A DNA stretch of 64,000 nucleotides, from positions 19,292,925 through 19,356,924 of the forward strand of contig CM055103.1 of assembly GCA_029204225.1 (NCBI GenBank), read 5' to 3'. The DNA comes from Diphasiastrum complanatum. Its lineage: Eukaryota; Streptophyta; Lycopodiopsida; Lycopodiales; Lycopodiaceae. Positions 24,411-36,737 of this stretch are shown here, in pieces. The notes under the pieces were generated by a model that worked only from the letters and a program-made list of their open reading frames with translations, made no database searches and was not told where the DNA came from. Within the stretch, counting starts at the first letter, position 1. Every line of letters begins with the position of its first letter. The position numbers were made by a program, and so were the translations under genes.

Positions 24411-26063
24411 AAGGCTTACAAGCTTGGAGAGGTGGTGCTTTTCATTGGATCTTGGTGGTATTCAACTAGTATTCTCATCCAAGGAGAGGAGCAAGGTTGC
24501 AAGTTGGTGGATCTTCCCAAATTCAATTTGCATGTTCCATATCTCTCCCAAATTTCATTGTGTTTGTGGAGAATTGTGCTAGGAAATCAATTTTGGTGTC
24601 TTTTTTTTTGGAGTTTTAGCATGTGTAGCTCAAAACTAGTGAAGGATCTGAAATTTCCAGCAAGTTAATTCACTTTGAAATAGTTGAAATTCAGTTTGCA
24701 TGTTGGATCTTCCCATGTATTTAGATTCTAGGCTCATTTGTGGCCAAATTTGGCTTGTTTTCCATGTTTTTGGCACAAAATGGAGGGTAGAATTCAAAAT
24801 CCAACAAGATCAGATCAATTGATTGGTTATAACTCCGTATTTTGGATCGCATGTGGATTTGGAAAACGTTCTTGCCATTAATTTCCAATTGTGCATGGTG
24901 AAAAAACCTAGAAAGGGCTAAAATTCATGATTTTTGCTTGTTTTTTCATGAAATTGGATGGTAGGAGGTTGTTAAACATCAATTGAAGTTGGGAAAAGAT
25001 GAATCATAGTCTTCTGAAGCTTTCCTAGGAGTTAGAGCCAAGAATTCTAGCGGGTTTGTAGGAAGTCAAAAAGTGTCAAATATTGACCAATTTTGGTGAA
25101 TTTTGGGGGATGGATTTCTCTAAATCCATGAGAGGATCATTCTGGATTTTTTCCTAGAAACCAAGAAATCATGGTTCTCAGCCCATACTGCTTCATAGGA
25201 TCTATATGAAGGCTTCATGGAACTCTTTTAGACCATTTAAGACTGTTTGAATCATCAATTTTAGGCTTGGTTGAGTGTTTGCATGTTTTTGGACAGATTG
25301 GTCTAGAAAAAGTGCGCCCTCCTACAGCTTAATTGGCTGTTTTGAACTCGCGAATCCTAGGTGGCAGGCTGACGTGGCAAGTGTCTTGTTCACTGGGTCT
25401 CCCTCTGTACTGAGCTTTACAGCACCCAATTTGGTGTTCAGTAGCCAAAGATATGAGCATCTGAAGTTTTGCAATTTTGTGTGCAAAATTGGCAAAATTT
25501 CCAATTTTTCTGATTGCGTGCATGACAATTTCCTATTTTGATGTATTGTGCTTGCACGGAATGTCTGCATGTGGTTTCTCAAAGTGATTCTGACATGCAT
25601 GGGTTGTTTAGATCTGTTTTGAGTGGTCATACGCATGTACTCTGACGGTTAGATACAAAATTGAGTTTTATAGCTGACAATTCCATAGAACTGAATTTTT
25701 ACGTAAAATTCCGTAAAGTAAAAAATCAGTTTAATGTCGCATGTCTTGCATGCCTGATAGACATTAATGAAGTAAAATTAAGAATCGAACAGTGAATTGA
25801 ATTTTGATTTCGATTGCTTAATAACTGACTGTGATTTTTTATGAATTTTTAGAAAACGTAAAATTTAAAAAAAATAAAATTAAAAGTGCAAAAACTCAAA
25901 ATTTTGAGTTTTTTTTTTTCAGTTTCTTGTAATATCTATGAAATTGACTAAAAATAGTGATTTGACCATACTGGAGTCAGTCAGTTTTTTGGTCAATGGT
26001 ACTTCACTATAAGTTAATCAGATATTAACTAAATTTAGTAATTTCTAGGATAGATATATCGAG
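24411..26063 (+). other. 5' leader of element B
   Basis: About 1.65 kb of AT-rich, non-coding sequence between PBS and the first gag ATG. No iterated motif comparable to those of elements C and Z was noticed. Confidence 0.7.
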
Positions 26064-27239
26064 ATGGCCGAGGAAACTTCAAATCAGGCTGCAAATCCAG
26101 GTGCACCATCTTATATGGTGATTTGTCAGCAGTTGAGTACGACACTAAATGACATGAATAATCGTAATCAGATGAGAGATCAGCAAATGGAGGTTCTTTC
26201 GAATTAAGTCAAATCGAGTCTTCACCCAATCTCAGTTTTCAACCGGAGATTTATTCGGACGAGAAGAAGGAGAAGAAATCTGAGGTCGTTGAGGATTGGC
26301 TGGCCAAGTGGAGTAGTTATTTCAATTTGCACGGTGTTCTTGATGAGAAGAATTGAAAGTGTCGTGCTATTCTTACGCGACAAAGTGTCATCATGGTGGC
26401 GAGATTTACCAGTGAAGCCAACTACTTGGGATGCGTTTGCGAAAGTTTTCAAGAAAGCTTTCGTAGTTGTTGATGACGTGGACTACTACCTAAAGTTCGT
26501 GAACTGCAAGATGGGTACAAAGAGTTTAGACTCTTATATCCAGGAATTCATGGACCTATGGAATAGGGTTCCATCATTTGATGCGAAGTTGGCATTATGG
26601 AAGTTTGTCCTAGGTTTGTCAGCCGACTATCAGAATGAATGCAGGCGAAATGTGCTTGAAAGCCTCGAGGATGCATATCAGATTGCAAAAGCATATGATT
26701 TCACAGTGGTGGCATCCAAGAAGCAATTTGCGCAAATTTCAACCACTTTGAAAACCAAGAAGGGTAAGAAGCGCGGTCCAGACGAAGCAAAATACTTTGA
26801 CAAATTAGATCAAGCAGCATCGAAATCCAAGAAGCCGAAGAAAAAGAGATTCAAGAAATCTATGTCCCAAGAAAAGGCTAAAAGAGAGAACTTGTGTTTT
26901 GTGTGTAAGAAGCCTGGACATATGATGAAATTTTGTCCAGAAAGGAAGAAAGGGTCTGCTCACATGATAGAAATCCCAGGAGGCAATGGTAAGACTTTGG
27001 AAATTAACCAGATGGATTGTGAGTGTGAATGTTCTTTTAGTACTACTTCTTTCTTGCCTAATGAACTTTTCTGTTTAATTGGCACAGTTAAAGATCAAGA
27101 AGTGAGTATTTTATTGGAAAGTGGTTCAACTCATAATTTTATTAATTCTTGTCTTGTGCAAAAACTCAACTTGGAAACTGAAGCCAGCAATCATAGATAT
27201 AAAGTTTATCTAGCTTCAGGAGCAGAGTTGGAGACTTGA
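26064..27239 (+). pseudogene. gag-protease of element B, frameshifted
   Basis: ATG at 26064 opens MAEETSNQAAN; a stop at about 26203 and a frame change precede the long open part (26289-27239). The Gag core carries DKVSSWWRDLPV, a Lys-rich stretch, and a zinc knuckle C-x2-C-x4-H-x4-C (LCFVCKKPGHMMKFCP, near 26893-26940). The protease box reads LLESGSTHNFI: the catalytic Asp is replaced by Glu (codon 27117-27119), which should abolish cleavage. The frame stops shortly after. Confidence 0.88.
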
Positions 27240-27833
27240 AACGTAAAGTCCCGAAGCTCCCAGTTTTGGTGCAAGGACACACACAGAGTTAGTTAATTTT
27301 CATGTTTTAGACCTAGCTCGTACTAATTTAATTTAGGTGACGAATGGTTATTCAGTAAATCGCCTTCTCTGTTTATTGATTTTGAGAAGCATGTTCTCAC
27401 TTTCAAGGAGGGTGATAAGGTAGTTACATCATTTGGCAGTAATTTTGTACGTCCGTTGGATCAGATTTCTACAGTGTTAATCAAATGGAAGCATTGAATT
27501 ATTCTGAGTATGAAGTTTTTTCAATTTATGCTATTCCAGTTGTGGATGTTCCTGAAATGAATCTAAATGGTTGTGAATTCTCAGCAATTCTTAGCTCAGT
27601 AAATTTAGATCATGAACAAACATTGAAAGAATAGATCATAAATGAATTTAGGGATGTGTTTCCGTCTGAATTATCTCATGGGTTAGGTCAGTAGACCACA
27701 AGATTGAGTTAATTCCAAGAAGTCAACCTGTCTCTAGACAACCTTATAGGTTCTCTCAGAAAGAGGAGACAGAGATTTCAAATCAAATAGAAAACTATCT
27801 GAGGATGGAACATATACAACCTAGTAAATCACC
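27240..27833 (+). pseudogene. protease-RT junction of element B
   Basis: Broken in all frames, but recognisable words remain: SRQPYR-like coding near 27735 and EEISNQIENYLRMEHIQPSKSPW-like coding at 27765-27835, which precede RT in gypsy elements. Confidence 0.6.
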
Positions 27834-28640
27834 ATGGGGTGTTTCAGGATGTGTGTGGATTACAAGGGGCTTAATAAAGTGACTATAAAAAATAAACATC
27901 CATTACCCAGGATAAATGACCTTGTAGATGGCTTGGGTGGAGCACGGTATTTCACCAAGATAGATCTCAGGACAGGGTACCATCAAATAATAATTAAGTC
28001 AGAAGATGTCCAAAAGATAGGATTTCGTTCTAGATTTGGTCATTATGAATTTCTAGTGTTGCCATTTGGATTCATGAATGCTCCAACAACATTCCAGCAA
28101 ATGATAAACGATTTATCTTGTCCATATTTGGGAAATTTTGTGGTAGTATTCTTAGACAACATTCTCGTTTACACTAAATCCTTGGTGGAAGATGTAGAAC
28201 ACTTAAAAATCGTCTTGATGATGCTCCATCAGGAGTTACTCTACGCTAAAGAGTCCAAGTGTGAGTTCTTTAAGAAAGAGTTTCTTTATCTCGATCATAA
28301 AATCACAGTAAATGGGATTGACGAGGATAAAATCAAGATTGTGATTGAGTGGCCAATTTCGGAAACTATGAGGCAGGTAAAGTCTTTTTTAGGTTTTACA
28401 CTTTTCTTCAAGAGATTTATTGAGGATTATGCTAAGTTAGCAACACCGCTTAATAATCTGACAAAAGGAATTGTTAATAAAAAGAAAAAGTGGAATCAAC
28501 CTAGTCCGCCTGTTGTTTGGAACGAGGAATTGAATCAGTGTTTTGAGAAACTTAAAACAATGATTGTTTTATCTACCGTGTTACAAATTGCAAATCTAGA
28601 TTTACCTTGCAGTTGGAGAATTTCTTTTACAAATGCATAG
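27834..28640 (+). pseudogene. reverse transcriptase of element B, active site mutated
   Basis: An open frame of 268 codons covers RT: MCVDYKGLNKVTIKNKHPLP, FTKIDLRTGYHQI (first catalytic Asp), LPFGFMNAPTTFQ, and the catalytic box as VFLDNILVYT. The second Asp of the FLDD box is Asn (codon 28158-28160). The thumb and connection follow (FLGFTLFFKRFI, LATPLNNL). The frame ends where the start of RNase H has been deleted. RT copies the element RNA into DNA in the Gag particle; this one is inactive by the Asp change alone. Confidence 0.9.
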
Positions 28641-29067
28641 GCCACTAGCGTTTGAAAGCAAAAAATTCACTGGTCCTCGTATAACGCAGGAAAAGGAATT
28701 GTTTGCTGTAATCCATGCACTTAAAACCTGGAGACACTACTTGTATGGTAGTAAGTTTGTAGTGTATACGGATCACCAGCCTCTTAAGTATTTTTGCAAT
28801 CAATGTGATCTTCGAGGGAGAAAAGCTCGATGGGTTGAATTGATGCAAGAATTCGATCATGAAATCCGTTACATAACAGGCAGCTCTAATCAAGTTGCAG
28901 ATGCTCTTAGTCGAATCGGTAAGCTAAACGAGTTGTCATTCACCCAGATTTCTATAGATCTATATCTTTCGTTGAGAGGAAAATATGAATCAGATTCTCA
29001 TTTTGGTCACATTTGGAACATTGTTCAGACCGGAAGAAATGTGGACAGTGTTGAGTCAGAAACATAG
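28641..29067 (+). pseudogene. RNase H of element B (5' deleted)
   Basis: Opens at RPLAFESKKFTGPRI, TQEKELFAVIHALKTWRHYL, VYTDHQPLKYF, and ends with NQVADALSRI. The TDAS motif with the first catalytic Asp is missing through a small deletion at the junction near 28630. Typical gypsy RNase H otherwise. Confidence 0.88.
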
Positions 29068-29100
29068 GGGACTCAACTAACCAAGAAAGATAAGAAGATT

Positions 29101-30205
29101 GTGGAACAGTTCACCATTCGAGATGGATTACTATTTCAGAATGGGAAAGTTTGCGTACCTGGTGATGATGAGCTCAAACGGAAGATTTTGTTTGAATGTC
29201 ATGACATGCCCTGTGCAGAGCATCCCGGTATACATAGGACTCTAGACTTGGTTAAGAGAGAATTTTATTGGCCAAAGCTCAAGCCATATGTCGAGTCATA
29301 TAATGTTAAATGCAAACCCTGTCAATTAGCAAAGGTTGAATGCCATAAGGCTGGTGGTTTGTTGCATTCGTTAGATATCCCAAATAAGAAATGGAAAAGC
29401 ATATCTATGGATTTTTTAGTTGGACTTCCAAAGATCCAACGACAAAATGATTCTATTTGGGTTGTAGTGGATCGGTTAACTAAGTTAGCTGCATTCATAC
29501 CAGTTAAGTCAACTATAAAGGCTTCTGATTTAGCCCAGATCTTTGTTGAAAGATTATTTCGGTTGTATGGTCTGCCAAGGGACATTGTTAGTGATAGAGA
29601 TCCTAAGTTCACAGGTCACTTTTGGTCAACAGTATTCCATAAACTGAAAACTTCTTTGAGTTTGAGTTCTTTAATTCATCCTTGAATCAGATGGCCAGAC
29701 AGAAAGGACTAATCAAACTATGGAAGATATTTTGAGGACGTATGTTTCTCACAAGCAATTTCATTGGGAAGATTATCTCCCCCTGGTTGAGTTTGCATAT
29801 AATAGTAGAAAACATTCTGCTATAGGTTATAGTCCTTTTATACTTATGTACGATTTTCAACCTAGATCTCCAGTAAATGTTGAGACGAAGTCTGTTAAGA
29901 TCCAGAAGGTTGCTGATTTTTTGCATGATATGCAAGAAATGTTGCAAGTGGCTAAGAGTAGTATCCGTAGTGCTCAGGATAGAGCTAAACATTATACCGA
30001 CCTTATGAGATCTCCAAGAGATTTTAAGGTTGATGACTGGGTATATCTTAGGATTCCAAAAGATTCTAAGACGTTACGTACAGGAAGTATTATAAGCAGT
30101 CTACCCGTTATTGTGGACCTTTCAAAATTGTATGTAGAATTGGTTCTTTGGCGTATGAACTCGATCTTCAAGGAAAATCGACTACACACCCAGTGTTTCA
30201 TGTAA
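29101..30205 (+). pseudogene. integrase of element B, frameshifted
   Basis: The N-terminal zinc domain is H-x3-H (HPGIH) and C-x2-C (CKPCQ) in FECHDMPCAEHPGIHR and VKCKPCQLAK. The catalytic core has SMDFLVGLP (first Asp) and VSDRDPKFTGHFW (second Asp). A frameshift at about 29640-29700 separates it from QTERTNQT (the Glu region) and the rest (HWEDYLPLVEFAYN, KHYTD, KVDDWVYL). Integrase joins the DNA copy to the chromosome; this one is broken. Confidence 0.9.
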
Positions 30206-30460
30206 GTCGTTTGAAAATAAGTTTACATGATGGTGATACAGTTGGATCGGATGAGGATTTATCCCATTTGGAAGATTTGTCGCTTAATATACCTTTGGAA
30301 CCAGAGAACTTTGCTCAGAACCAGAGATAAAAATTGAGAAATCATTCTACCTCTGAGTGCTTAATTTGGTGGAAGGGTCATACTGAGGATGATGATTCGT
30401 GGGAGAGAGTTGATAGCATAAATAAGAATTTCCCAAATTTTAGTTTCTAAGGATAGAAAC
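30206..30460 (+). pseudogene. integrase C-terminus with chromodomain-like segment
   Basis: HPVFHVSRLKISL-like coding (30180-30225) is the normal end of the integrase. LIWWKGHTEDDDSWERVD with PNFSF (about 30360-30447) has the aromatic and Trp pattern of a retroelement chromodomain, which guides integration by binding histone marks. Stops interrupt it. Confidence 0.7.
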
Positions 30461-30476
30461 AGTTTAAGGAGGGAAG
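30461..30476 (+). other. polypurine tract of element B
   Basis: AGTTTAAGGAGGGAAG, purine-rich, two bases before the 3' LTR at 30479; primes plus-strand DNA synthesis. Confidence 0.8.
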
Positions 30477-30478
30477 AA

Positions 30479-30979
30479 TGTTATGTCTATGACCAGTACA
30501 TAGGATACAGTATACTCCTAGTCTTGGATACATGGTACTCCAGTGAAACAAGTTGTTAGTTATGCCAGGTCATACTGGATGTGACCCGAAAGTAACTAAT
30601 ATCCTTGTGAGGCCCAGAACACACTAAGTGGAGTTTAGACAAGGTAATGAGATAGTGTATGCATGTTAGAGTTATCAATAGCAATTCTATGAATAGTTGG
30701 TCCATGCATAGGACTCTATCCTAGGTGAATCTATGTATAGGGAACATAGGGCTATGCATGGCTATGTGATGCATTAGGCTCTATATAAGAGGACCAAACT
30801 CGCCCTACTCCTCATCATGGTTATTGATTCATTGTTAGGCTCTCACTCTTCATTCATGCTTGGGGGTGAGGCTTCTAGAGATTGATTGGATGCTTTTACT
30901 TGGTTGGGTGGTTTCTCCACAGTGTGTTATCCTTTTGTGTTTAGGATCTGTAAGCAGGATCTAAGGAGCTTCTTTTTTA
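30479..30979 (+). repeat. 3' LTR of element B
   Basis: 501 bp; same ends as the 5' LTR (TGTTATGT to TTTTTTA), with deletions near 30770 and 30858 relative to it. Followed by TTAAT at 30980-30984. Confidence 0.9.
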
Positions 30980-31017
30980 TTAATCTTGAATAATCCTATA
31001 TAGTTTCATGGGAACCT

Positions 31018-31640
31018 TGTGAAGGATTTCAGATCATTAAGATCCAATCCACTTGAAAGATCTTTGATTAGAAAGAGAAATACACTACCAATCTCACCAA
31101 TGTAGAAAAATCAGCATCTACACACAAAATGAGATGCAAACACTAATAGAACTTGATCAAACTTGAATGAAATGATAAAGTACTTTTGTTGTCCATACAA
31201 AATCAGCAAGCTACTATCATTCACACGTGTGAAACCGGAAATAGCAATTATGGATTATTCTACATGCAATCACCAATATAGTGTACCAATGGATAGTAGA
31301 ACCCAAGAGAACCATGTATAAGCATGAAATGAGATAGAGAAGAGAGAAGATCACTCTCTCCATGAGTTACATCCTTTTATAGCAGGTCCAAACCTATTTG
31401 GCCACTTGGCTTTCCCTCCAAAATGCTAACCCTACTATTTTTGGGTCTAGATTCAATGTACCCAACTATTCAAATTTGAATCTCCTAAAACTCGCCTCCA
31501 AACTTTCTCACACTTTCAAAAAGTGTTTATTCAAATGAAATTTAGACTAATGAACTTTAAAAAACTATTCTCTAAGTCTAAAATAATATGTCAAATATAA
31601 AAATATTGACAAAATGATCAAACTAGTTGAATCTTTCACA
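31018..31640 (-). repeat. LTR of element D
   Basis: On the minus strand it begins TGTGAAAGATTCAACTAG (31640) and ends GATCTGAAATCCTTCACA-like (31018). Both ends resemble the LTRs of element E. A TATA-like CTATAAAAGG lies at about 31382-31373 and the palindrome CACACGTGTG at 31221-31230. A purine-rich PPT stretch (GAGGGATGATGTAAGGG) lies directly 5' at 31660-31643. Confidence 0.8.
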
Positions 31641-31651
31641 AAACCCTTACA

Positions 31652-32110
31652 TCATCCCTCAAAAAATGATTCAAACCTTCTAAATTGACCCAAAGCCCTT
31701 TCATTCAACTGCCTCACATAAAGATGAGAAGGGATGAATCCGTATGCCATTGTAGCTAGTTTTACCATATCTTGACCATTTGCACACATCCACATGAAAA
31801 TGCTCAAACATGAGATAGAACAAGTAAAGTGAACTTGAACAACACTTCCTTGCTGCTCCTTTGACCTTACTTCTGCAAAAATAGATCCATAACATCTTTT
31901 CCAATTACCTCTCTTTTGATGCTCTTGACTAGCTCCAAATTGCATCTTCTCTTTTGACTAGTTAAAGCGCTTTGAGATCAACCTCTTGATCATCATCTTG
32001 ACCATCAAAGTCATTGAACAGACTTTGTTTTCCAGATCCATTACTTGACTTTACAGCAAGATAACATCCATCCACTTGCATAGCATCATCTACACGAGAA
32101 GATTCTCCAA
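31652..32110 (-). pseudogene. C-terminal block of element D, shared with E
   Basis: Coding text VDDAMQVD, then SNGSGKQSLFNDFDGQ, then (in another frame) AARKCCSSSLYLFYLMF and VDVCKWSRYGKTSY. The same words occur in element E at 49140-49505. The block has no RT, RNase H or other known motif and takes the place where RT should start after the hinge. Function unknown. Confidence 0.6.
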
Positions 32111-32593
32111 AAGATGTTCCACTCTTCATAAGGGCTTGATACTCAAGATCCATTGCTTGGATCCACTTCTCTTCTTTCTTTGCTTGATCTACACTTGTAG
32201 GTTCATCCAAAGAGGTTAGGAAAGCAACATAATTTCCAGAAACTACTTGCTTACCTTTTTGATCATATGTGAGCCTTGAAGGTACTTGTCTTTCCCTTGA
32301 TGTTCTCCTTGGCTTTTGACTTGATGAAGGTCCATCATCATCACCATCCAAAGTAGGATCCTTTTCATCTACATCAAGAATGTTAGATCCATCCACACTA
32401 CCATACTTTCAGCCAATCCATTTTGTTGTGGGGTCCTTGATGTTGTATACTCCCTCTTGATCCCATGCTCATCACAAAAGGCCTTGAACTTGGTAGATAT
32501 GTACTCACCACCATTGTCACTCCTTAAGCACTTGATCTTTGTGGAAAATTGGTTCTCCCTTGCATTATTGAACTTGATAAAGACATCATACAT
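32111..32593 (-). pseudogene. integrase fragment and hinge of element D
   Basis: CLRSDNGGEYISTKFKAFC and TPQQNGLAES are the second half of a copia integrase core (second Asp and Glu regions). A frame change and deletion lead to a Ser/Arg-rich hinge (SQKPRRTSRERQVPSRLTYD) and KWIQAMDLEYQALMKSGT, the segment that normally precedes RT. Confidence 0.85.
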
Positions 32594-32871
32594 CTCATAC
32601 TTGACAAGACGTCCTCCAAATGAACATTCTTATTTGTAGAGAGAGAAATAGGAATTGTGTCAATCCCTTTGATTGCACACTCACCATCATTGGCCGTGTA
32701 GATCACCCTCTTGTCATCTCCATATGCCAACAAAGAAGTGAAGTACTCTTTGTGAAATTTCATGTGCGAACTTGCTCTACTATCAATCCACCAAGGATCT
32801 AGATCTCCATCATTAGCAAGCATACATGAAGACATCACAAAAGCATCATGATTTGCATCTTGAACATCCAA
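32594..32871 (-). pseudogene. aspartic protease of element D, active site mutated
   Basis: WWIDSRASSHM replaces the copia WWIDSGASSHM: the active-site Gly is Arg. Upstream in another frame CFYCGIKGHFATDC is the zinc knuckle (about 32970-32930). The remaining fold text (AIKGIDTIPISL) is like element E (VIEGIGSIPICL). Confidence 0.85.
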
Positions 32872-33734
32872 ACCATCCTCATCAAGAGTAAGATTGCCTT
32901 GCTTGTCTCCTTGATCTCTCTTCTTCTTGTAGCAATCAGTTGCAAAGTGTCCTTTGATGCCACAATAGAAGCACTTGGCTTTGATCTATCCTTCTTTTTG
33001 CCACTTGTATAAGCATCCACTTGATCTTGCCCTTTAGACCACTTACTTTTGGTTTTGCCCTTTGTGAACATAGCATCCTCTTGAAGTGTCGATGTAGATC
33101 CACCTCTTGCTTGAAGCCTATATTCCTCATTGATCAAGGTCTCTTGAAGATCCATCAAACTTGGAAAAGTCTTTTGAATAGCAATACTTTGAACAATGTT
33201 AGCATGAGCATCCAACAAGCCATTAAGAATTACTTGAATAAGCTCTCCTTCCTTAATGCGTTCGTCAATGCAAGCCAACTCATCATTCAATGCTTTCATC
33301 CTCAAAACAAACGTACTTGGATGTTCTTCAATCTTTTGCAAACAAGAAAATATTTGCCTTCTTAGGATCAACACTCTAGAAGTAGACTTGGATTCATAAA
33401 GCTTATTCAATGAATTCCAAGCTTCCAAAGATGATGTGCGCTTACCAACTTCCTTGAGAAGCTCATTGGTAACATTCATCTTTATCATGTGTAGAGCCTT
33501 CTTGGCCCTCTTGTCATACCTCACTTGATCTTGTTGTGTTGCTGGTCTCTCCTCCAAACCTACAACAATATCCAAAACATCATTCATCTCAAGAAGTGAC
33601 TCCATCTTCACTTTCCACAATGAATAGCTACTTGAGGTAAGCCTATGATTGGCTTCCAACATGACTCCAATTGAGGTTGCCATGTAGCAATGACCCTGTT
33701 TCAATGCACAAAGCACTCCTTTGAATGACAACAA
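32872..33734 (-). pseudogene. gag of element D
   Basis: ATG-initiated MATSIGVMLEANHRLTSSSY (about 33680) runs through the copia Gag core: YSLWKVKMESLLEMND, LYESKSTSRVLILRRQI, LACIDERIKEGELIQVILNG. A frameshift near 33000 breaks it before the zinc knuckle. Close relative of element E gag, residue by residue. Confidence 0.88.
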
Positions 33735-33745
33735 ATGCTTTCAAA

Positions 33746-34463
<718 letters not shown>

Positions 34464-35915
34464 ATATGCAAATGTAGCAATGAGCAAAGAATATGAGAAT
34501 GCACATATATAGTAGAAAAATGGGTACACTGGAATCTTTTTTTGATGCATGGAAATGAGTGGATGTCATAATTTACAAGGAGCAGCAGTTTTTGTTCATG
34601 AATACCATCTTTTGGCATATCGATTGACAGTCACCAATTGTATGCTATATTTACGAAAAGAATGCATTCAGGTGATGTTTATTTTTTGATAATAGAAGCT
34701 TTTGAGACCAAGTTTGATGGACTTCTAACAAGTTTTGATGTGATGAATGTATGTATTCTATAGTTGTTACAACAATGTGTGAAGTAATTATATGTGGGAA
34801 AAACCCACATGGACAACCAACTTTGGCATTATATTTTGGTACTTCTTTTGTGAATTTTTTAGGCGAGAAACTATGAGAGTGCATGTTTGGCATCATTTGT
34901 TGTGTGTTGAAAGTATTAAACCAAGATATAGATTCTTGCATAATAAGTAAATGTAAGGAAAGGTTATACTTTCCCTAGCAACGTGTCATAAGTCAGCATT
35001 GGAACTCATGTCTTGATAGAACATAGACGTTGTATTTTCCACAATCAACTATGTGTTGAGAATGGTCTATTTCTCAAATTTTTTGATTCCTAAAAAGATG
35101 AGAACGATGTTGTGGCAAAGTAGGATTTCATGCAAGTAGGCTATAGTGCTTTTCAAAAGTATAGGAGTAGTAATTTAATATCTGTGACTCCTTCATTCTC
35201 TATTAACTTTGCAAGGCTAATAAGGGCTTGGTGTACTTGTTGTAGAAAACTCAACCATCATTTCACAAGTCAGGGTTGGAGTATCAAAGTCCTAGAAAGA
35301 GTCAATCAAGCTACCCATAGTGAAAAGAACGAAATCATAGGATGGAAGGAGGTAAAAGATTGGTGCAAATTGTTGAAATGAGTCAAGGCCATTGTATATC
35401 ATGCACTACAATCCCAAAATTGATGTCTACGAACTTGAAATTAGGTGTAATAGTAATGTCAATACAATAATCTTGTCTATTCTCATCTATTGCCAAAGTG
35501 ATTATGGTTCTCAAGGAGATTGAGATTCAAAAGCATATGCATTGACTTGGTGACGAGTTTTCAAATTATTGTATCTGACTTTCATCTAGATTCCATGTTG
35601 TAGTGACTATTAGAAAATGTAGTGGATATCCACATAGACTATCCATGCATGGTGGTGAGTCAAATTTTAACATTATATTTTATGTGAAACTAAGTTGGAG
35701 CATATCAAGAGATGCTTTTGGAAATACATGTGGTTGTTGAGTTTCTTGAGTTTGCATGGAAGTTTCGCTCAAACACTTCATTGAATGCAAAGGCAACAAA
35801 ATTTGTTGGGAAGAATTGGCATGGAAGGGGAGGTAAGAGGAGGCCTCGATGTTGACTAACGTTGTACTGGAAAGATACATGGTGGCAAGCAATCATGAGA
35901 GAGAAGTTTTGGTTC

Positions 35916-35955
35916 AAGGCCCTTTTGCCAAGGGAATCCAAGGCAGAAGGGCCTT
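35916..35955. repeat. short hairpin, 14-bp stem
   Basis: AAGGCCCTTTTGCC (35916-35929) pairs with GGCAGAAGGGCCTT (35942-35955) with one G-T pair, loop 12 nt. No T-run follows; a role is not evident. Confidence 0.7.
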
Positions 35956-36647
35956 ACCCGTACACCAAGGCTATGGATAGGGCCCTTCCCCAACATGAAA
36001 TTTGGGGCAAAAATTTGTGTGTCTAGCATGATTTGTACTAGTTGGGAAGTCTACTCAACCTTCTCTACGGAAGGTTGAGTAAATAGTAAGTTACCATCCT
36101 CATCAAACATGCCTTTTGTCGGTGGAAAGGTTGCACATCGCCTTCCTCCACGTGAGCTTTGGCCAAAAGCCATATGTTTACTATGATTCCATGACAACTT
36201 GCAGTCTACTCGAAAATTTGTGCAAAGATGATGATGCTGGAGTTGTTCGTAACATACGATCACTTGGCAACTTGGCGGTACCCATTGTTGTTGCTGCTTC
36301 TACAAGCTCTCTTGTTGTTTATTACGGTCTCCTCTTCCGACCTCATTCCTGTGTCGTCTGATGTTCGTCGCAAGCTTCACATTCAGACGCCGCCTTCGCC
36401 TCTATTGCAGCGTTCTCTAACATGTAATGGATTCTTTGTGCTGATTACGGCCAAGTTTTGGGCTTTTTAAAAAGCATAAAATGTCACTAGATTTCTTTAA
36501 AAAAAATTTAAAATTCTGAAGCACATTCCAAATGTGTGTCAGTCCGCGTCAGACTGCCACGTGGCAGTTTCTCATTGGTCCAAAAAAACCCACACTGCTG
36601 ATTATGCTTTGTAAATGGCATGTGGAAAAGTCAAAGACTCCATTACG

Positions 36648-36737
36648 CAATGGAATGAGCCGAGCACAGGCCATTCTGCCCTGTAAGGATTTCCAAATAA
36701 ATTTGGGCGAGGCCTGTGCCCGGCTCCTTCCATAGTA
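36648..36737. repeat. hairpin with about 25-bp imperfect stem
   Basis: GGAATGAGCCGAGCACAGGCC (split 36652-36672) is the near-complement of GGCCTGTGCCCGGCTCCTTCC (36711-36731), 18 of 21 positions, and pairing extends a few bases outward; loop about 38 nt. The geometry would suit a small-RNA precursor or a fold-back relic. Confidence 0.55.

Larger units (their letters stand above)
23875..30979 (+). mobile_element. element B: complete but dead Ty3/gypsy chromovirus
   Basis: A full-length insertion of 7105 bp: 5' LTR, tRNA-Met PBS, leader, gag, protease, RT, RNase H, integrase, a chromodomain-like end, PPT and 3' LTR, flanked by TTAAT on both sides. The gene order and the terminal chromodomain-like segment (wording LIWWKGHTEDDDSWE near 30350-30405) identify a chromovirus. 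Several frameshifts, internal deletions and active-site substitutions make it non-functional. The LTRs differ by about 25 substitutions plus small deletions over roughly 500 bp (my count by eye, about 5 %). Confidence 0.92.
21605..31017 (+). mobile_element. element C: tRNA-Asp-primed LTR element, interrupted
   Basis: LTR 21605-22440, PBS 22442-22455, a 1.2-kb leader and the start of gag (23663-23874), continuing at 30980-31017 after the 7.1-kb element B. It is cut off by the LTR of element D at 31018. Removing B together with one TTAAT copy brings the gag pieces together. No protease, RT or 3' LTR of C was found, so the rest is deleted or lies outside the window. Confidence 0.75.
31018..33745 (-). 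mobile_element. element D: Ty1/copia relic, 5' truncated (minus)
   Basis: Reading down from 33734: gag, broken protease, a short integrase piece, the pre-RT hinge, then a non-standard C-terminal block, PPT and one LTR (31640-31018). RT and RNase H are absent. No second LTR was found above 33745, where similarity to element E also stops, so the 5' end is lost. It sits in the gag of element C. Confidence 0.85.

Noticed and set aside
36711-36731. miR160 precursor
   Set aside because: Only about 13 of 21 positions agree with miR160 and it would sit on the wrong arm.
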